Shown in pieces: positions 26,361 through 33,969 of a DNA stretch of 64,000 bases. Every line of letters starts with the position of its first letter. Position 1 is the stretch's first letter. The position numbers and the translations under genes are program-made. The notes beneath the pieces were generated by a model. It ran no database searches. It was given only the letters and a program-made list of their open reading frames with translations, and was not told the DNA's origin. The stretch comes from Actinomycetes bacterium (lineage in GTDB: Bacteria > Actinomycetota > Acidimicrobiia > Acidimicrobiales > RAAP-2). The DNA is taken from NCBI GenBank assembly GCA_021779855.1, contig JAJXZW010000004.1:42926-106925 (forward strand), written 5' to 3'.

Positions 26361-27914
26361 GTGGCGCAGATCATCGACCACGAGGGGTCGACGGGCGACC
26401 CGACGTTCCGCGTCGAAACGCACGGCATCGACTACATCGCGGAGTCCGAGCGCTGGGCGACCCCGCGCAACATCGGCGCCATGTGGGCCGGATCGGCCCT
26501 GAACGTCGAGTACTTCATCTACGGGGCCCTCCTCATGGGCTTCGGATTCAGCTTCACGACGGCCCTCACGATCATCGTGATTGGCAACCTCTCCTTCTTA
26601 CTCCTGGGCCTGTCGTCCCTGCAGGGCCCCGAGGCGGGCACGACCGCCTTCACCATCTCGCGGGCCGCCTTCGGCACCCGGGGTGGCCGGATCGTGGCGT
26701 TCTTCAACTGGATCACCCAGCTGGGCTTCGAGACCGAGGGACTGATCCTGATCGTGGGGGCGGCCATCGTCCTGTGCCAGATGGGCGGACTGCACGTCTC
26801 ATCGCCGATGAAGGTCGTGTTCATCGTCCTCGCGGCGGCGATCCAGGCGGTTCTGCCCTACTTCGGCCACGCCACGCTCGTGCGAGTTCTGCGCTCGCTC
26901 ATCGTCCCCTTCGGGGCCATCTACCTGCTCCTCGCCGTCTACGACATCCGGCACGGCTCGGCGTCGTTCCGGGGCCTCTTCCCCACCAACTGGGAGACCT
27001 ACACCGCGGGCCTCGCCTTCACGATCGCCCTCTCGGGGCTGGGCTGGACCGAGTGCGGCAACGACTACACCCGCTACCTGCCCCGGGACGCGAAGAAGGG
27101 CGCGGTGGTCGGCTGGGTGTTCCTCGCGACCGCCATCCCCGAGATCGTGATGATGATCCTGGGAGCGGCCACCTTCACCTTCCTCTCCTCGAACACCCAG
27201 AACGCGGCCTGGAACAGCGCCAACCCGTTCGAGGCGCTGCGCGGACAGGCGCTCATCCCGAGCTGGGTGGTCGCCGTCTTCCTCGTCTTCGCCATCGTCC
27301 AGCTCTTCGGCATCAACTCGCTCGACCTGTACTCCTCGGGGGTGAGCCTCCAGGCCCTGGGCGTGCGCCTCAAGCGCTACCAGGCGGTGATCCTCGACTC
27401 GTTCATCGCCTGCGGGCTCACCCTGTGGGCCGAGTTCCAGGACACGTTCTCGCTGTTCATGAAGGAGTTCGTGGGGGTCATCATCGTGTGGATCGCCCCG
27501 TGGTTCGCGATCATGATGGTCGACTGGCTGATGCGCCGGTTCCGCTACAACGCCGCCGAGCTCCAGCGTCAGGACCGCGGCAGCATCTACCACGTCGGAC
27601 GGCTCGGAGTTAACTGGAACGGCATCGTCGCCTTCGTCGTGGGACTGGTCTGCGCGACCCTGGCCTACTCGAAGGCACCGCCCCCGGTGAACTTCCCCTT
27701 CCACTGGATGACCCCGATCTCCAACCACTACGGGGCGGTGTGCGTCGGCAAGATCGTCCACGGGGCCTGCGACGCGGGGTGGATTGGCGGCGCCGACTTC
27801 TCGATCTACATCGGGATCGCCGTCGCGGGCCTGCTCTACTTCCTCCTCGAGCAGGCGACGGGACACGTGCGGCGCCAGGTCGCCGCCCAGCGCGAGCTCG
27901 AGCCGGCGGACTAG
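26361..27914 (+). CDS. NCS1 family nucleobase:cation symporter (cytosine/purine permease-like)
   Basis: A 517-aa, 12-helix permease starting at GTG 26361 with a strong GGGGAGGAG site 5 nt upstream. RWATPRNIGAMWAGSALNVEYFIYGALLMGFGFSF near residues 32-66 is the NCS1 helix-1 region. LGWTECGNDYTRYLP near residue 232 matches the conserved helix-6 motif. NCS1 proteins import cytosine, purines, uracil, allantoin or thiamine. The fungal-type cytosine deaminase and Upp just downstream make cytosine or uracil the best guess. Its stop is 4 nt from that of the convergent phosphoribosyltransferase. Confidence 0.9.
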   Translation: MAQIIDHEGSTGDPTFRVETHGIDYIAESERWATPRNIGAMWAGSALNVEYFIYGALLMGFGFSFTTALTIIVIGNLSFLLLGLSSLQGPEAGTTAFTISRAAFGTRGGRIVAFFNWITQLGFETEGLILIVGAAIVLCQMGGLHVSSPMKVVFIVLAAAIQAVLPYFGHATLVRVLRSLIVPFGAIYLLLAVYDIRHGSASFRGLFPTNWETYTAGLAFTIALSGLGWTECGNDYTRYLPRDAKKGAVVGWVFLATAIPEIVMMILGAATFTFLSSNTQNAAWNSANPFEALRGQALIPSWVVAVFLVFAIVQLFGINSLDLYSSGVSLQALGVRLKRYQAVILDSFIACGLTLWAEFQDTFSLFMKEFVGVIIVWIAPWFAIMMVDWLMRRFRYNAAELQRQDRGSIYHVGRLGVNWNGIVAFVVGLVCATLAYSKAPPPVNFPFHWMTPISNHYGAVCVGKIVHGACDAGWIGGADFSIYIGIAVAGLLYFLLEQATGHVRRQVAAQRELEPAD

Positions 27915-27918
27915 GGCC

Positions 27919-28527
27919 TCAGCCCACCCAGTCCTCGACGAGGCCACCGGCGCCGTCGGGACGGAACACCGGGATCGAGCCCAGCGCACGCACCATGCGG
28001 GCGTCCTCGCCCAGCGCGTCGCGCCAGAGCGAGGCCTCGGTGACGAGTGTGCCGATGGCGACGACCTCGGCCCCGACGCGCCGCAGCAGTCGCAGCGCGG
28101 CGCCGGTGGAGGCGCCGGTGGAGATGACGTCGTCGACGATCGCGACGCGGCGCCCCTCGACCGCCGGAATGCGGGCCCGGTCGAAAAGGAGCCGCTGGTC
28201 GGCGTCGGTGGTGATCGAGCGGACCGTCTCGGTCACGGCGTCGGCGAGGTGGATCTTGGGCGTCTTGTGCAGCACGACGTACTGGTCGAGCCCGAGGTGA
28301 CGCGTCACCTCGACCGCGAGGGGGATCCCCATGGTCGCCACGGTCGCCACGACGTCGACGCCGGCCCCGCGCAGGGTGCCGGCCAACTCCTCGCCCGCGC
28401 GCGCCATGAAGCCCACGCCCATGTCGACCGTGATCAGAAGGGCCAGCGCGAGATGGTCGTTCAGCGACACGACGGGCAGCTCGACGTGCTGGGTGCCGAT
28501 CTCGACCGGGTAGACGCCGCGCTCCAC
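27919..28527 (-). CDS. Purine/orotate-type phosphoribosyltransferase (APRT-like)
   Basis: A 202-aa type I PRTase. The PRPP site is RRVAIVDDVISTGASTGAAL near residues 125-144, and VATMGIPLAVEV near 63 is the loop typical of adenine/xanthine PRTs. It lacks the uracil-PRTase wording, so it is probably a purine-base or unspecified salvage enzyme. GTG 28527 lies 8 nt after TATGCT. It faces the cytosine deaminase gene across only 23 bp. Confidence 0.8.
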   Translation of the reverse strand: MERGVYPVEIGTQHVELPVVSLNDHLALALLITVDMGVGFMARAGEELAGTLRGAGVDVVATVATMGIPLAVEVTRHLGLDQYVVLHKTPKIHLADAVTETVRSITTDADQRLLFDRARIPAVEGRRVAIVDDVISTGASTGAALRLLRRVGAEVVAIGTLVTEASLWRDALGEDARMVRALGSIPVFRPDGAGGLVEDWVG

Positions 28528-28535
28528 GCCGTGGG

Positions 28536-28543
28536 AGCATACT
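28536..28543. promoter_or_regulatory. Overlapping back-to-back -10 elements
   Basis: The 23-bp gap holds TATGCT (minus, 28541-28536) for the phosphoribosyltransferase and CATACT (plus, 28538-28543) for the deaminase. They share four bases, so the two promoters cannot be used on one DNA molecule at the same time; each -35 lies inside the other gene. Confidence 0.6.
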
Positions 28544-28550
28544 TATCGCC

Positions 28551-29021
28551 GTGAGCGACTCCCGAGAACCCCTCGACCCCGACCTCGCGCGCACCATGCT
28601 GCGCACCGCCTACGACGAGGCCGTGCGCGGGCGCGACGAGGGCGGGATCCCGATCGGCGCCGCCCTCTTCACCCGCGACGGCGAGCTGCTCGGCGCGGGC
28701 CACAACCGTCGGGTCCAAGAGGACGACGCGTCGGTCCACGCCGAGACCGACGCCTTCCGTCGGGCCGGCCGGCGTCGCGGCTACCGCGACACCGTCATGG
28801 TCACGACCCTCTCGCCGTGCTGGTACTGCTCGGGCCTCGTGCGCCAGTTCAACATCGGCGCCGTCGTCGTCGGCGAGGCCGAGACCTTCAGCGGCGGCCA
28901 CGAGTGGCTCGCCGAGAGCGGCGTCGAGGTGGTCGTGCTCGACGACGCGGCGTGCAAGGAGATCCTGCGCGCCTTCATCGCCGAACGCCCCGAGGTGTGG
29001 GACGAGGACATCGGGTTGTGA
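28551..29021 (+). CDS. Fungal-type cytosine deaminase (FCY1-like)
   Basis: Converts cytosine to uracil. The 156-aa protein follows yeast Fcy1 along its length: GGIPIGAALF near residue 31, the zinc site SVHAETD with H63 and catalytic E65, TTLSPCWYCSG with C90 and C93, the unusual VVVGEAETFSGGHEWL, and the ending ILRAFIAERPEVWDEDIG. The last two blocks are diagnostic of the Fcy1 clade and separate it from TadA and from the amidohydrolase-type CodA. Linked to an NCS1 permease and Upp, it completes cytosine salvage to UMP. Confidence 0.93.
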   Translation: MSDSREPLDPDLARTMLRTAYDEAVRGRDEGGIPIGAALFTRDGELLGAGHNRRVQEDDASVHAETDAFRRAGRRRGYRDTVMVTTLSPCWYCSGLVRQFNIGAVVVGEAETFSGGHEWLAESGVEVVVLDDAACKEILRAFIAERPEVWDEDIGL

Positions 29022-29470
29022 TCCCCCGGTCCCGGCCCGGCGTTCGTGGTTGGTGACCGACGTCGATAGTTGTCCGCCGTACGGGTGGCGCCGCGGCGCC
29101 GACCGACTGGCGCGGACTCCCCCCTACCAGGACTCGTCCGTCCCCGCCCCCCACGCCCCGGCGGGCGAGACCGGTGACTCTCGGGGCCACGTCCTAGTCG
29201 AGGCGCGACGGCCCGTGGAGGGCCTCGCCGCGGACACCGACGACGAGGCCGTCACGGAGTCCCGGCTCGGCACGCGGGTCGCTAGAGGACACCAGGGTCG
29301 AGCACGTCCCCGTCGTCCCCAGTCCCGGGGCGCGCCACCTCGCCCACACCGTCACGCGCCACCCCCGGGCGCCAGGCGAGTACGGGGGCTGACGGGTCGA
29401 TGAGCGGCCCGGCGCAGCGCACCGTGTGACCTTCGCCGACCGCTGCGCGCGGCCAGCGCTCCTCAGCTGA
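29022..29470. other. 449-nt stretch without a convincing gene
   Basis: Several frames stay open for 70-117 codons, but none shows a domain, a good start site or sustained GC at third positions throughout. On the minus strand 29194-29300 (PRAEPGLRDGLVVGVRGEALHG) and, in another frame, 29022-29190 look like pieces of one protein broken by shifts. A self-complementary GGCGCCGCGGCGCC lies near 29087. Probably decayed coding DNA; identity unknown. Confidence 0.35.
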
Positions 29471-30103
29471 TCAGCGCACCGGCGGCCCAAAGAGCCGGTC
29501 GCCGGCGTCACCCAGGCCCGGCGTGATATAGCCCACGGCGTTCAGCTCCTCGTCGAGGGCCGCCGCGACGATCACAACCTCGTGGCGCGACTGGACCAGC
29601 TCCACTCCGGGGCGCGCCGCGATGAGACAGAGCACCGTGACGGTCCCGGCCCCGCGCTCCTCGAGCATGGTGAGGACGCGGTCGAGGGAGCCGCCCGTCG
29701 CCAGCATCGGGTCGCAGACCACCACGTGGACGCCCTCGAGCCGGTCGGGCAGCCCGTCGAGGTAGACCTCGGGCTCGAGGGTGGCCTCGTCGCGGCGCAG
29801 GCCCACCAGGCAGAGGCGGTTGTGCGGCAGCACCTCTTGCACCGCCGGGCTCATGCCGAGGCCCGCGCGCAGGATCGGCACGATCACGTACTCGGTGTCG
29901 ATGCGCACGGCCGGCGCGCCCGCGGTGACCGGCGTATCGACCGTCGTCGCGGTCACCGGCGCGTGGCGAAACGCCTCGTAGGCGACGAAGCGCGAGATCT
30001 CCCCGGCGAGGCGCAAGAAGTCGGCGTTGCTCGTGCGCGTGTCGCGCAGCTGGCGAACCTTGTCGGCGACGACGGGGTGGTCGACGACGAGCAGGGCGGA
30101 CAC
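29471..30103 (-). CDS. upp: Uracil phosphoribosyltransferase
   Basis: Makes UMP from uracil and PRPP. The 210-aa product has normal length. Key blocks: DTRTSNADFLRLAGEISRFVAYEA near residues 22-45, PILRAGLGMSPAVQEVLP near 82, the PRPP loop VCDPMLATGGSLDRV near 135, and the C-terminal GYITPGLGDAGDRLFG uracil site near 190. GTG 30103 lies 7 nt after TAGTGT. It would use the uracil released by the neighbouring cytosine deaminase. Confidence 0.97.
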   Translation of the reverse strand: MSALLVVDHPVVADKVRQLRDTRTSNADFLRLAGEISRFVAYEAFRHAPVTATTVDTPVTAGAPAVRIDTEYVIVPILRAGLGMSPAVQEVLPHNRLCLVGLRRDEATLEPEVYLDGLPDRLEGVHVVVCDPMLATGGSLDRVLTMLEERGAGTVTVLCLIAARPGVELVQSRHEVVIVAAALDEELNAVGYITPGLGDAGDRLFGPPVR

Positions 30104-30110
30104 GGCTGCC

Positions 30111-30116
30111 ACACTA
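30111..30116 (-). promoter_or_regulatory. -10 hexamer TAGTGT of upp
   Basis: Minus strand; 7 nt before GTG 30103. Confidence 0.5.
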
Positions 30117-30147
30117 CGCCGGGCGAAAGGCCCGCCGGGGGTGTCGT

Positions 30148-30153
30148 TACACT
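30148..30153 (+). promoter_or_regulatory. -10 hexamer TACACT of the ABC exporter operon
   Basis: Ends 7 nt before GTG 30161 and fixes that start; upstream in-frame codons read through upp on the other strand. Confidence 0.55.
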
Positions 30154-30160
30154 CGAACCC

Positions 30161-32014
30161 GTGCCGTTTTCCCCCTCGTCGCCCACCACGCCGGTGAGCG
30201 AGGAGGGCGCGAACCCCCTGGGCGGCCTGCGCTCGCGCTACCCCGGTCCCCGGGCCCGGATCGCCGCCGACCCGAGCCTTCCCTGGTGGCGGCGGGTGCT
30301 GCCGGTCATCGCCTCGCACCGCGGGCCCTTCATCGCCTCGATCTCCCTCGCGTTCGCCTCGTCGGTGCTCCAGGTGCTCGTCCCCAACATGCTCAACGGC
30401 GACGTCGACAACATCCTGCTGCGCCACCGGGGGTCCCTGCACGACGCGGTGATCGCGATCGTGGTGGTCGGGGTCCTCGCGGGGCTGACCGGGATCGCCT
30501 CGCGCCAGTACCTCTACCGGACGGCCTACAACGTCGAGGCCGACCTGCGCTCACTCATCTACGAGCACCTCGCCTGGCTCTCCTTCGGCTTCTACGATCG
30601 GGTCCAGTCGGGCCAGCTCATCAGCCGGGCCAACAGCGATATCCGCAGTGTGCAGTCGTACTCGACCTTCGCGCCGCTCATCCTCGTCCAGGCCGGGATC
30701 GGCGTCATCGCCTTCGCCTTCATGCTGAGCATCTCGTGGCCGCTGGCGCTGCTGGCGCTCGTGATCATGCCCTTCCTCTACGTCATCGGCGTGAAGATGC
30801 GCCGGGTGATGTTCCCCATCTCGTGGGTGACCCAGGCCCGGCTCGCCGACGTCGCGACGATCGTGGACGAGAACGTCAACGGGGTCCGGGTCGTCAAGGC
30901 CTTCGCCCAGGAGGGGGCCGAGGTCAACCGGATGGCCGACGCCGCCGAGCGGGTCGCCTGGGCGTACGTCAAAGACGCCAACCTCCGCGCCACCTGGGCG
31001 CCCTGGGTGCAGAACCTGCCCCAGCTGGGGCTCGCCCTCGTCCTGTTCTTCGGCGGGTGGATGGTCATCCAGGGCCGCCTGGGGATCGGCGCGATCCTTG
31101 CCTTCAACGCCTACCTGCTGATGCTCCAGGCCCCCTTCATGATGCTCGGCCAGCTCGTCATGATGGGCCAGCGCGCCAAGGCCAGCGCCGAGCGCATCTT
31201 CGAGATCCTCGACGAGCGGCCGGACGTCGTCGAGCGCCCGGGGGCGTACGACCTCGACGGGGTCAGGGGTGAGGTCGCCTTCTCCCACGTGGGGTTCGCC
31301 TACGCCAACGGGGTTCCCGTCTTGACCGACGTCGACTTCGTGATCCCGCCCGGCGAGACGGTGGCCATCGTCGGGCGCACCGGTTCGGGCAAGTCCACGA
31401 TCGCCCGGCTGCTGACGCGCTTCTACGACGTCACCCAGGGGGCCGTCACGATCGACGGCCACGACGTGCGCGACCTCACGCTCGAGTCGCTGCGGCGCGA
31501 GGTCGGGGTCGTCCTCGACGAGCCCTTCCTCTTCTCGGTCTCGATCCGCGACAACATCGCCTACGGGAGGCCGGACGCGCCCCTGGCGGACGTGGTCGCC
31601 GCGGCGCGGGCGGCCAACGCCGACGAGTTCATCGTCCGGCTACCCGACGGCTACGACACCGTGGTCGGCGAGCGCGGCTACACCCTCTCGGGCGGGCAGC
31701 GCCAGCGCATCGCGATCGCCCGGACCCTGCTCATGAACCCGCCGGTGCTCGTGCTGGACGACGCCACGAGCGCTATCGACGTGCACGTCGAGGCCGGTAT
31801 CCACGAGGCGCTGCGCGGACTACTCGCGACGCGCACCACGCTCGTCATCGCCCATCGCGTCTCGACCATCGCGCTCGCGGACCGGGTCGTCCTGCTCGAC
31901 GGGGGGCGCATCGTCGCCTCCGGCACCCACCAGGACCTGCTCGAGCACGAGCCCCTCTACGCCGAGGTCCTGGCCCAGGCCGTGCGCGACGAGCCCGTGG
32001 ACGAGGAGCACTGA
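30161..32014 (+). CDS. ABC exporter half-transporter, degenerate-site subunit
   Basis: A 617-aa type IV ABC exporter subunit: six-helix membrane domain (about 50-350) and nucleotide-binding domain. Walker A is VGRTGSGKS near residue 402, the signature is the canonical LSGGQRQRIA, and the H-loop is VIAHRVST. Walker B ends LVLDDATSAID, so the catalytic glutamate is aspartate. That is the hallmark of the non-hydrolysing half in heterodimers such as TM287/288. The stop overlaps the partner's ATG (TGATG). Substrate unknown; multidrug or lipid export is usual. Confidence 0.92.
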   Translation: MPFSPSSPTTPVSEEGANPLGGLRSRYPGPRARIAADPSLPWWRRVLPVIASHRGPFIASISLAFASSVLQVLVPNMLNGDVDNILLRHRGSLHDAVIAIVVVGVLAGLTGIASRQYLYRTAYNVEADLRSLIYEHLAWLSFGFYDRVQSGQLISRANSDIRSVQSYSTFAPLILVQAGIGVIAFAFMLSISWPLALLALVIMPFLYVIGVKMRRVMFPISWVTQARLADVATIVDENVNGVRVVKAFAQEGAEVNRMADAAERVAWAYVKDANLRATWAPWVQNLPQLGLALVLFFGGWMVIQGRLGIGAILAFNAYLLMLQAPFMMLGQLVMMGQRAKASAERIFEILDERPDVVERPGAYDLDGVRGEVAFSHVGFAYANGVPVLTDVDFVIPPGETVAIVGRTGSGKSTIARLLTRFYDVTQGAVTIDGHDVRDLTLESLRREVGVVLDEPFLFSVSIRDNIAYGRPDAPLADVVAAARAANADEFIVRLPDGYDTVVGERGYTLSGGQRQRIAIARTLLMNPPVLVLDDATSAIDVHVEAGIHEALRGLLATRTTLVIAHRVSTIALADRVVLLDGGRIVASGTHQDLLEHEPLYAEVLAQAVRDEPVDEEH

Positions 32015-33969
32015 TGGCCTGGGGCGGCGGCTTCGGCGGCGGGATGTTCGGCCAGAGCGCCAGCGCGGCGAGCGCCCGCGCCGGGCTGCCCTTCGGCGGG
32101 ATCCCGAGCGAGCTGCGCGAGGAGGCCGAGCGACTGCTCGCCAGCGAGCCCGAGCACCCCCCCGCCGACCTGCGCTTCGCCCAGCGGCCCACCGAGCGCG
32201 AGCGCCGTCGGCTCACGCTGCCCGGCCTCGTGTTCGCCTACCCCCGCTGGGTCGTCGGGGCCTCGCTCACCATCATCCTGAACAGCCTCGTGCTGCAGGC
32301 CGGACCGCTCCTCACCGAGCTCGCGATCGCCAAGGGCATGGAGCCCGGCCACCACCACCTCTCGGTCGTCGGCCTGTGCGCCCTCGCGTACCTCGTGCTG
32401 GCCCTGGCGGCCGCGCTGCTCCAGCGCGCCGGGGTCAACCTGACCGGCCGGCTCTCGTCCCGGGTGATGCACGACCTGCGTATCAAGGTCTTCACGCACC
32501 TCCAGCGGCTCAGCCTCGACTTCTTCACCGAGGAGAAGGCCGGGGTCCTCATGAGCCGGATGACGAGCGACATCGAGAACCTCCAGCAACTGCTGCAGGA
32601 CGGCATCAGCCAGTTCGCCCTCCAGGGGCTCACCATGGTGGTCATCGCCGTGGTGCTGTTCGCCCTCAACGTGACCCTCGCCCTGTGGACGATCCTCGCG
32701 GTCGTCCCGGTGATGTTCGTCATGACGGTCTGGTACCACCACGCCTCCCAGCGCGGCTACCTGCGCAGTCGTGACCGCATCGCCCTGGTGCTCGCCGACC
32801 TCTCGGAGTCCCTCTACGGGATCCGCGTGGTGACGGCCCACAACCGCCAGCGCCGCAACATCGTGAACCACCGCCACGTCGTGGGCGCCTACCGCGACGC
32901 CAACGTCTACACCGGCCGGGTGAACTCGCTCTACGGTCCGGCGACCACCACGATCGGCATCCTGGGCCAGGCCCTCCTGCTGGGCGTGGGCGGCACGATG
33001 GTGCTCGACCACCGCCTCGACGTGGCGGCCCTGATCGCCTTCGTCCTCTACCTCAACCGGTTCTTCGCCCCCATCCAGCTGCTCGTCCAGCAGTACACGT
33101 CCCTCCAGCAGGGCCGCTCGTCGATCATCCGACTGCGCGAGCTCGTCGAGACCCCGCCCTCGGTCGACGAGAGGGAGGGGGCCATCGAACTGCCCCCGAT
33201 CGAGGGGCGGATCACCTTCGAGGACGTGACCTTCGGCTACGACCCCGATCGGCCCGTGCTCGCCCACGTGGACCTCGAGATCGCTCCGGGCGAGTCGGTC
33301 GCCTTCGTCGGGCCCACCGGGGCCGGCAAGTCGACCCTGGCCAAGCTGGCCAACCGCTTCTACGACCCGACCGGGGGGCGGGTACTCGTCGACGGGGTCG
33401 ACCTGCGCGAGGTGACCCTGCACTCGCTGCGTCGCCAGGTCGGGGTCGTGCCCCAGGAGCCGTTCCTCTTCGCCGGCTCGATCCGCACCAACCTGACCTT
33501 CGGGCGGCCCGACGCCACCGCGGCCGAGGTCGACGAGGCGATCGACCTGGTCGGCCTGAGGGAACTCGTCGACCGGCTACCCGAGGGCCTCGACACGCCG
33601 GTGCACGAGCGCGGCCAGACGCTCTCGGCCGGCGAACGCCAGCAGCTGGCCCTCGCCCGGGCCTTCCTCGCCCGCCCGCGCGTGCTGATCCTCGACGAGG
33701 CGACCTCCTCGCTCGACCTCCAGAGCGAGATCGTCGTGGAGCGGGCCCTCGACGCCCTGCTCGACGGCCGCTCGGCGATCCTCATCGCCCACCGACTCAC
33801 GACCGCCCAGCGGGCCGACCGGATCGCCGTGGTCGACCACGGCGGGATCGTGGAGGTGGGCAGCCCGGCCCAGCTGCTCGCGCGCGACGGCGCCTACGCG
33901 GCGATGTACCGCGCGTGGGTCGAGGCGGGCGGGCGCGACGCGAGCCGCGAGGACGCGGCGGACCGCTAG
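32014..33969 (+). CDS. ABC exporter half-transporter, catalytic subunit
   Basis: A 651-aa partner with a Gly/Ala-rich N-terminal extension (about 1-60), a six-helix domain and an NBD. Walker A is GPTGAGKS near residue 432 and Walker B LILDEATSSLD keeps the catalytic Glu. The signature is altered to LSAGERQQLA. In the heterodimer this altered signature would face the first subunit's Asp-containing Walker B, forming one degenerate ATP site, while the other site is canonical. The two changes match each other. Ends in the CTAG shared with the oxidoreductase. Confidence 0.93.
   Translation: MAWGGGFGGGMFGQSASAASARAGLPFGGIPSELREEAERLLASEPEHPPADLRFAQRPTERERRRLTLPGLVFAYPRWVVGASLTIILNSLVLQAGPLLTELAIAKGMEPGHHHLSVVGLCALAYLVLALAAALLQRAGVNLTGRLSSRVMHDLRIKVFTHLQRLSLDFFTEEKAGVLMSRMTSDIENLQQLLQDGISQFALQGLTMVVIAVVLFALNVTLALWTILAVVPVMFVMTVWYHHASQRGYLRSRDRIALVLADLSESLYGIRVVTAHNRQRRNIVNHRHVVGAYRDANVYTGRVNSLYGPATTTIGILGQALLLGVGGTMVLDHRLDVAALIAFVLYLNRFFAPIQLLVQQYTSLQQGRSSIIRLRELVETPPSVDEREGAIELPPIEGRITFEDVTFGYDPDRPVLAHVDLEIAPGESVAFVGPTGAGKSTLAKLANRFYDPTGGRVLVDGVDLREVTLHSLRRQVGVVPQEPFLFAGSIRTNLTFGRPDATAAEVDEAIDLVGLRELVDRLPEGLDTPVHERGQTLSAGERQQLALARAFLARPRVLILDEATSSLDLQSEIVVERALDALLDGRSAILIAHRLTTAQRADRIAVVDHGGIVEVGSPAQLLARDGAYAAMYRAWVEAGGRDASREDAADR

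Noticed and set aside
28551..29021. tRNA adenosine deaminase TadA
   Set aside because: The deaminase lacks TadA wording and ends in the ERPExWxEDIG block of Fcy1-type cytosine deaminases.
29582..30160. Longer N-terminus for the first ABC subunit
   Set aside because: It is the antisense shadow of upp; promoter spacing and the family N-terminus support GTG 30161.
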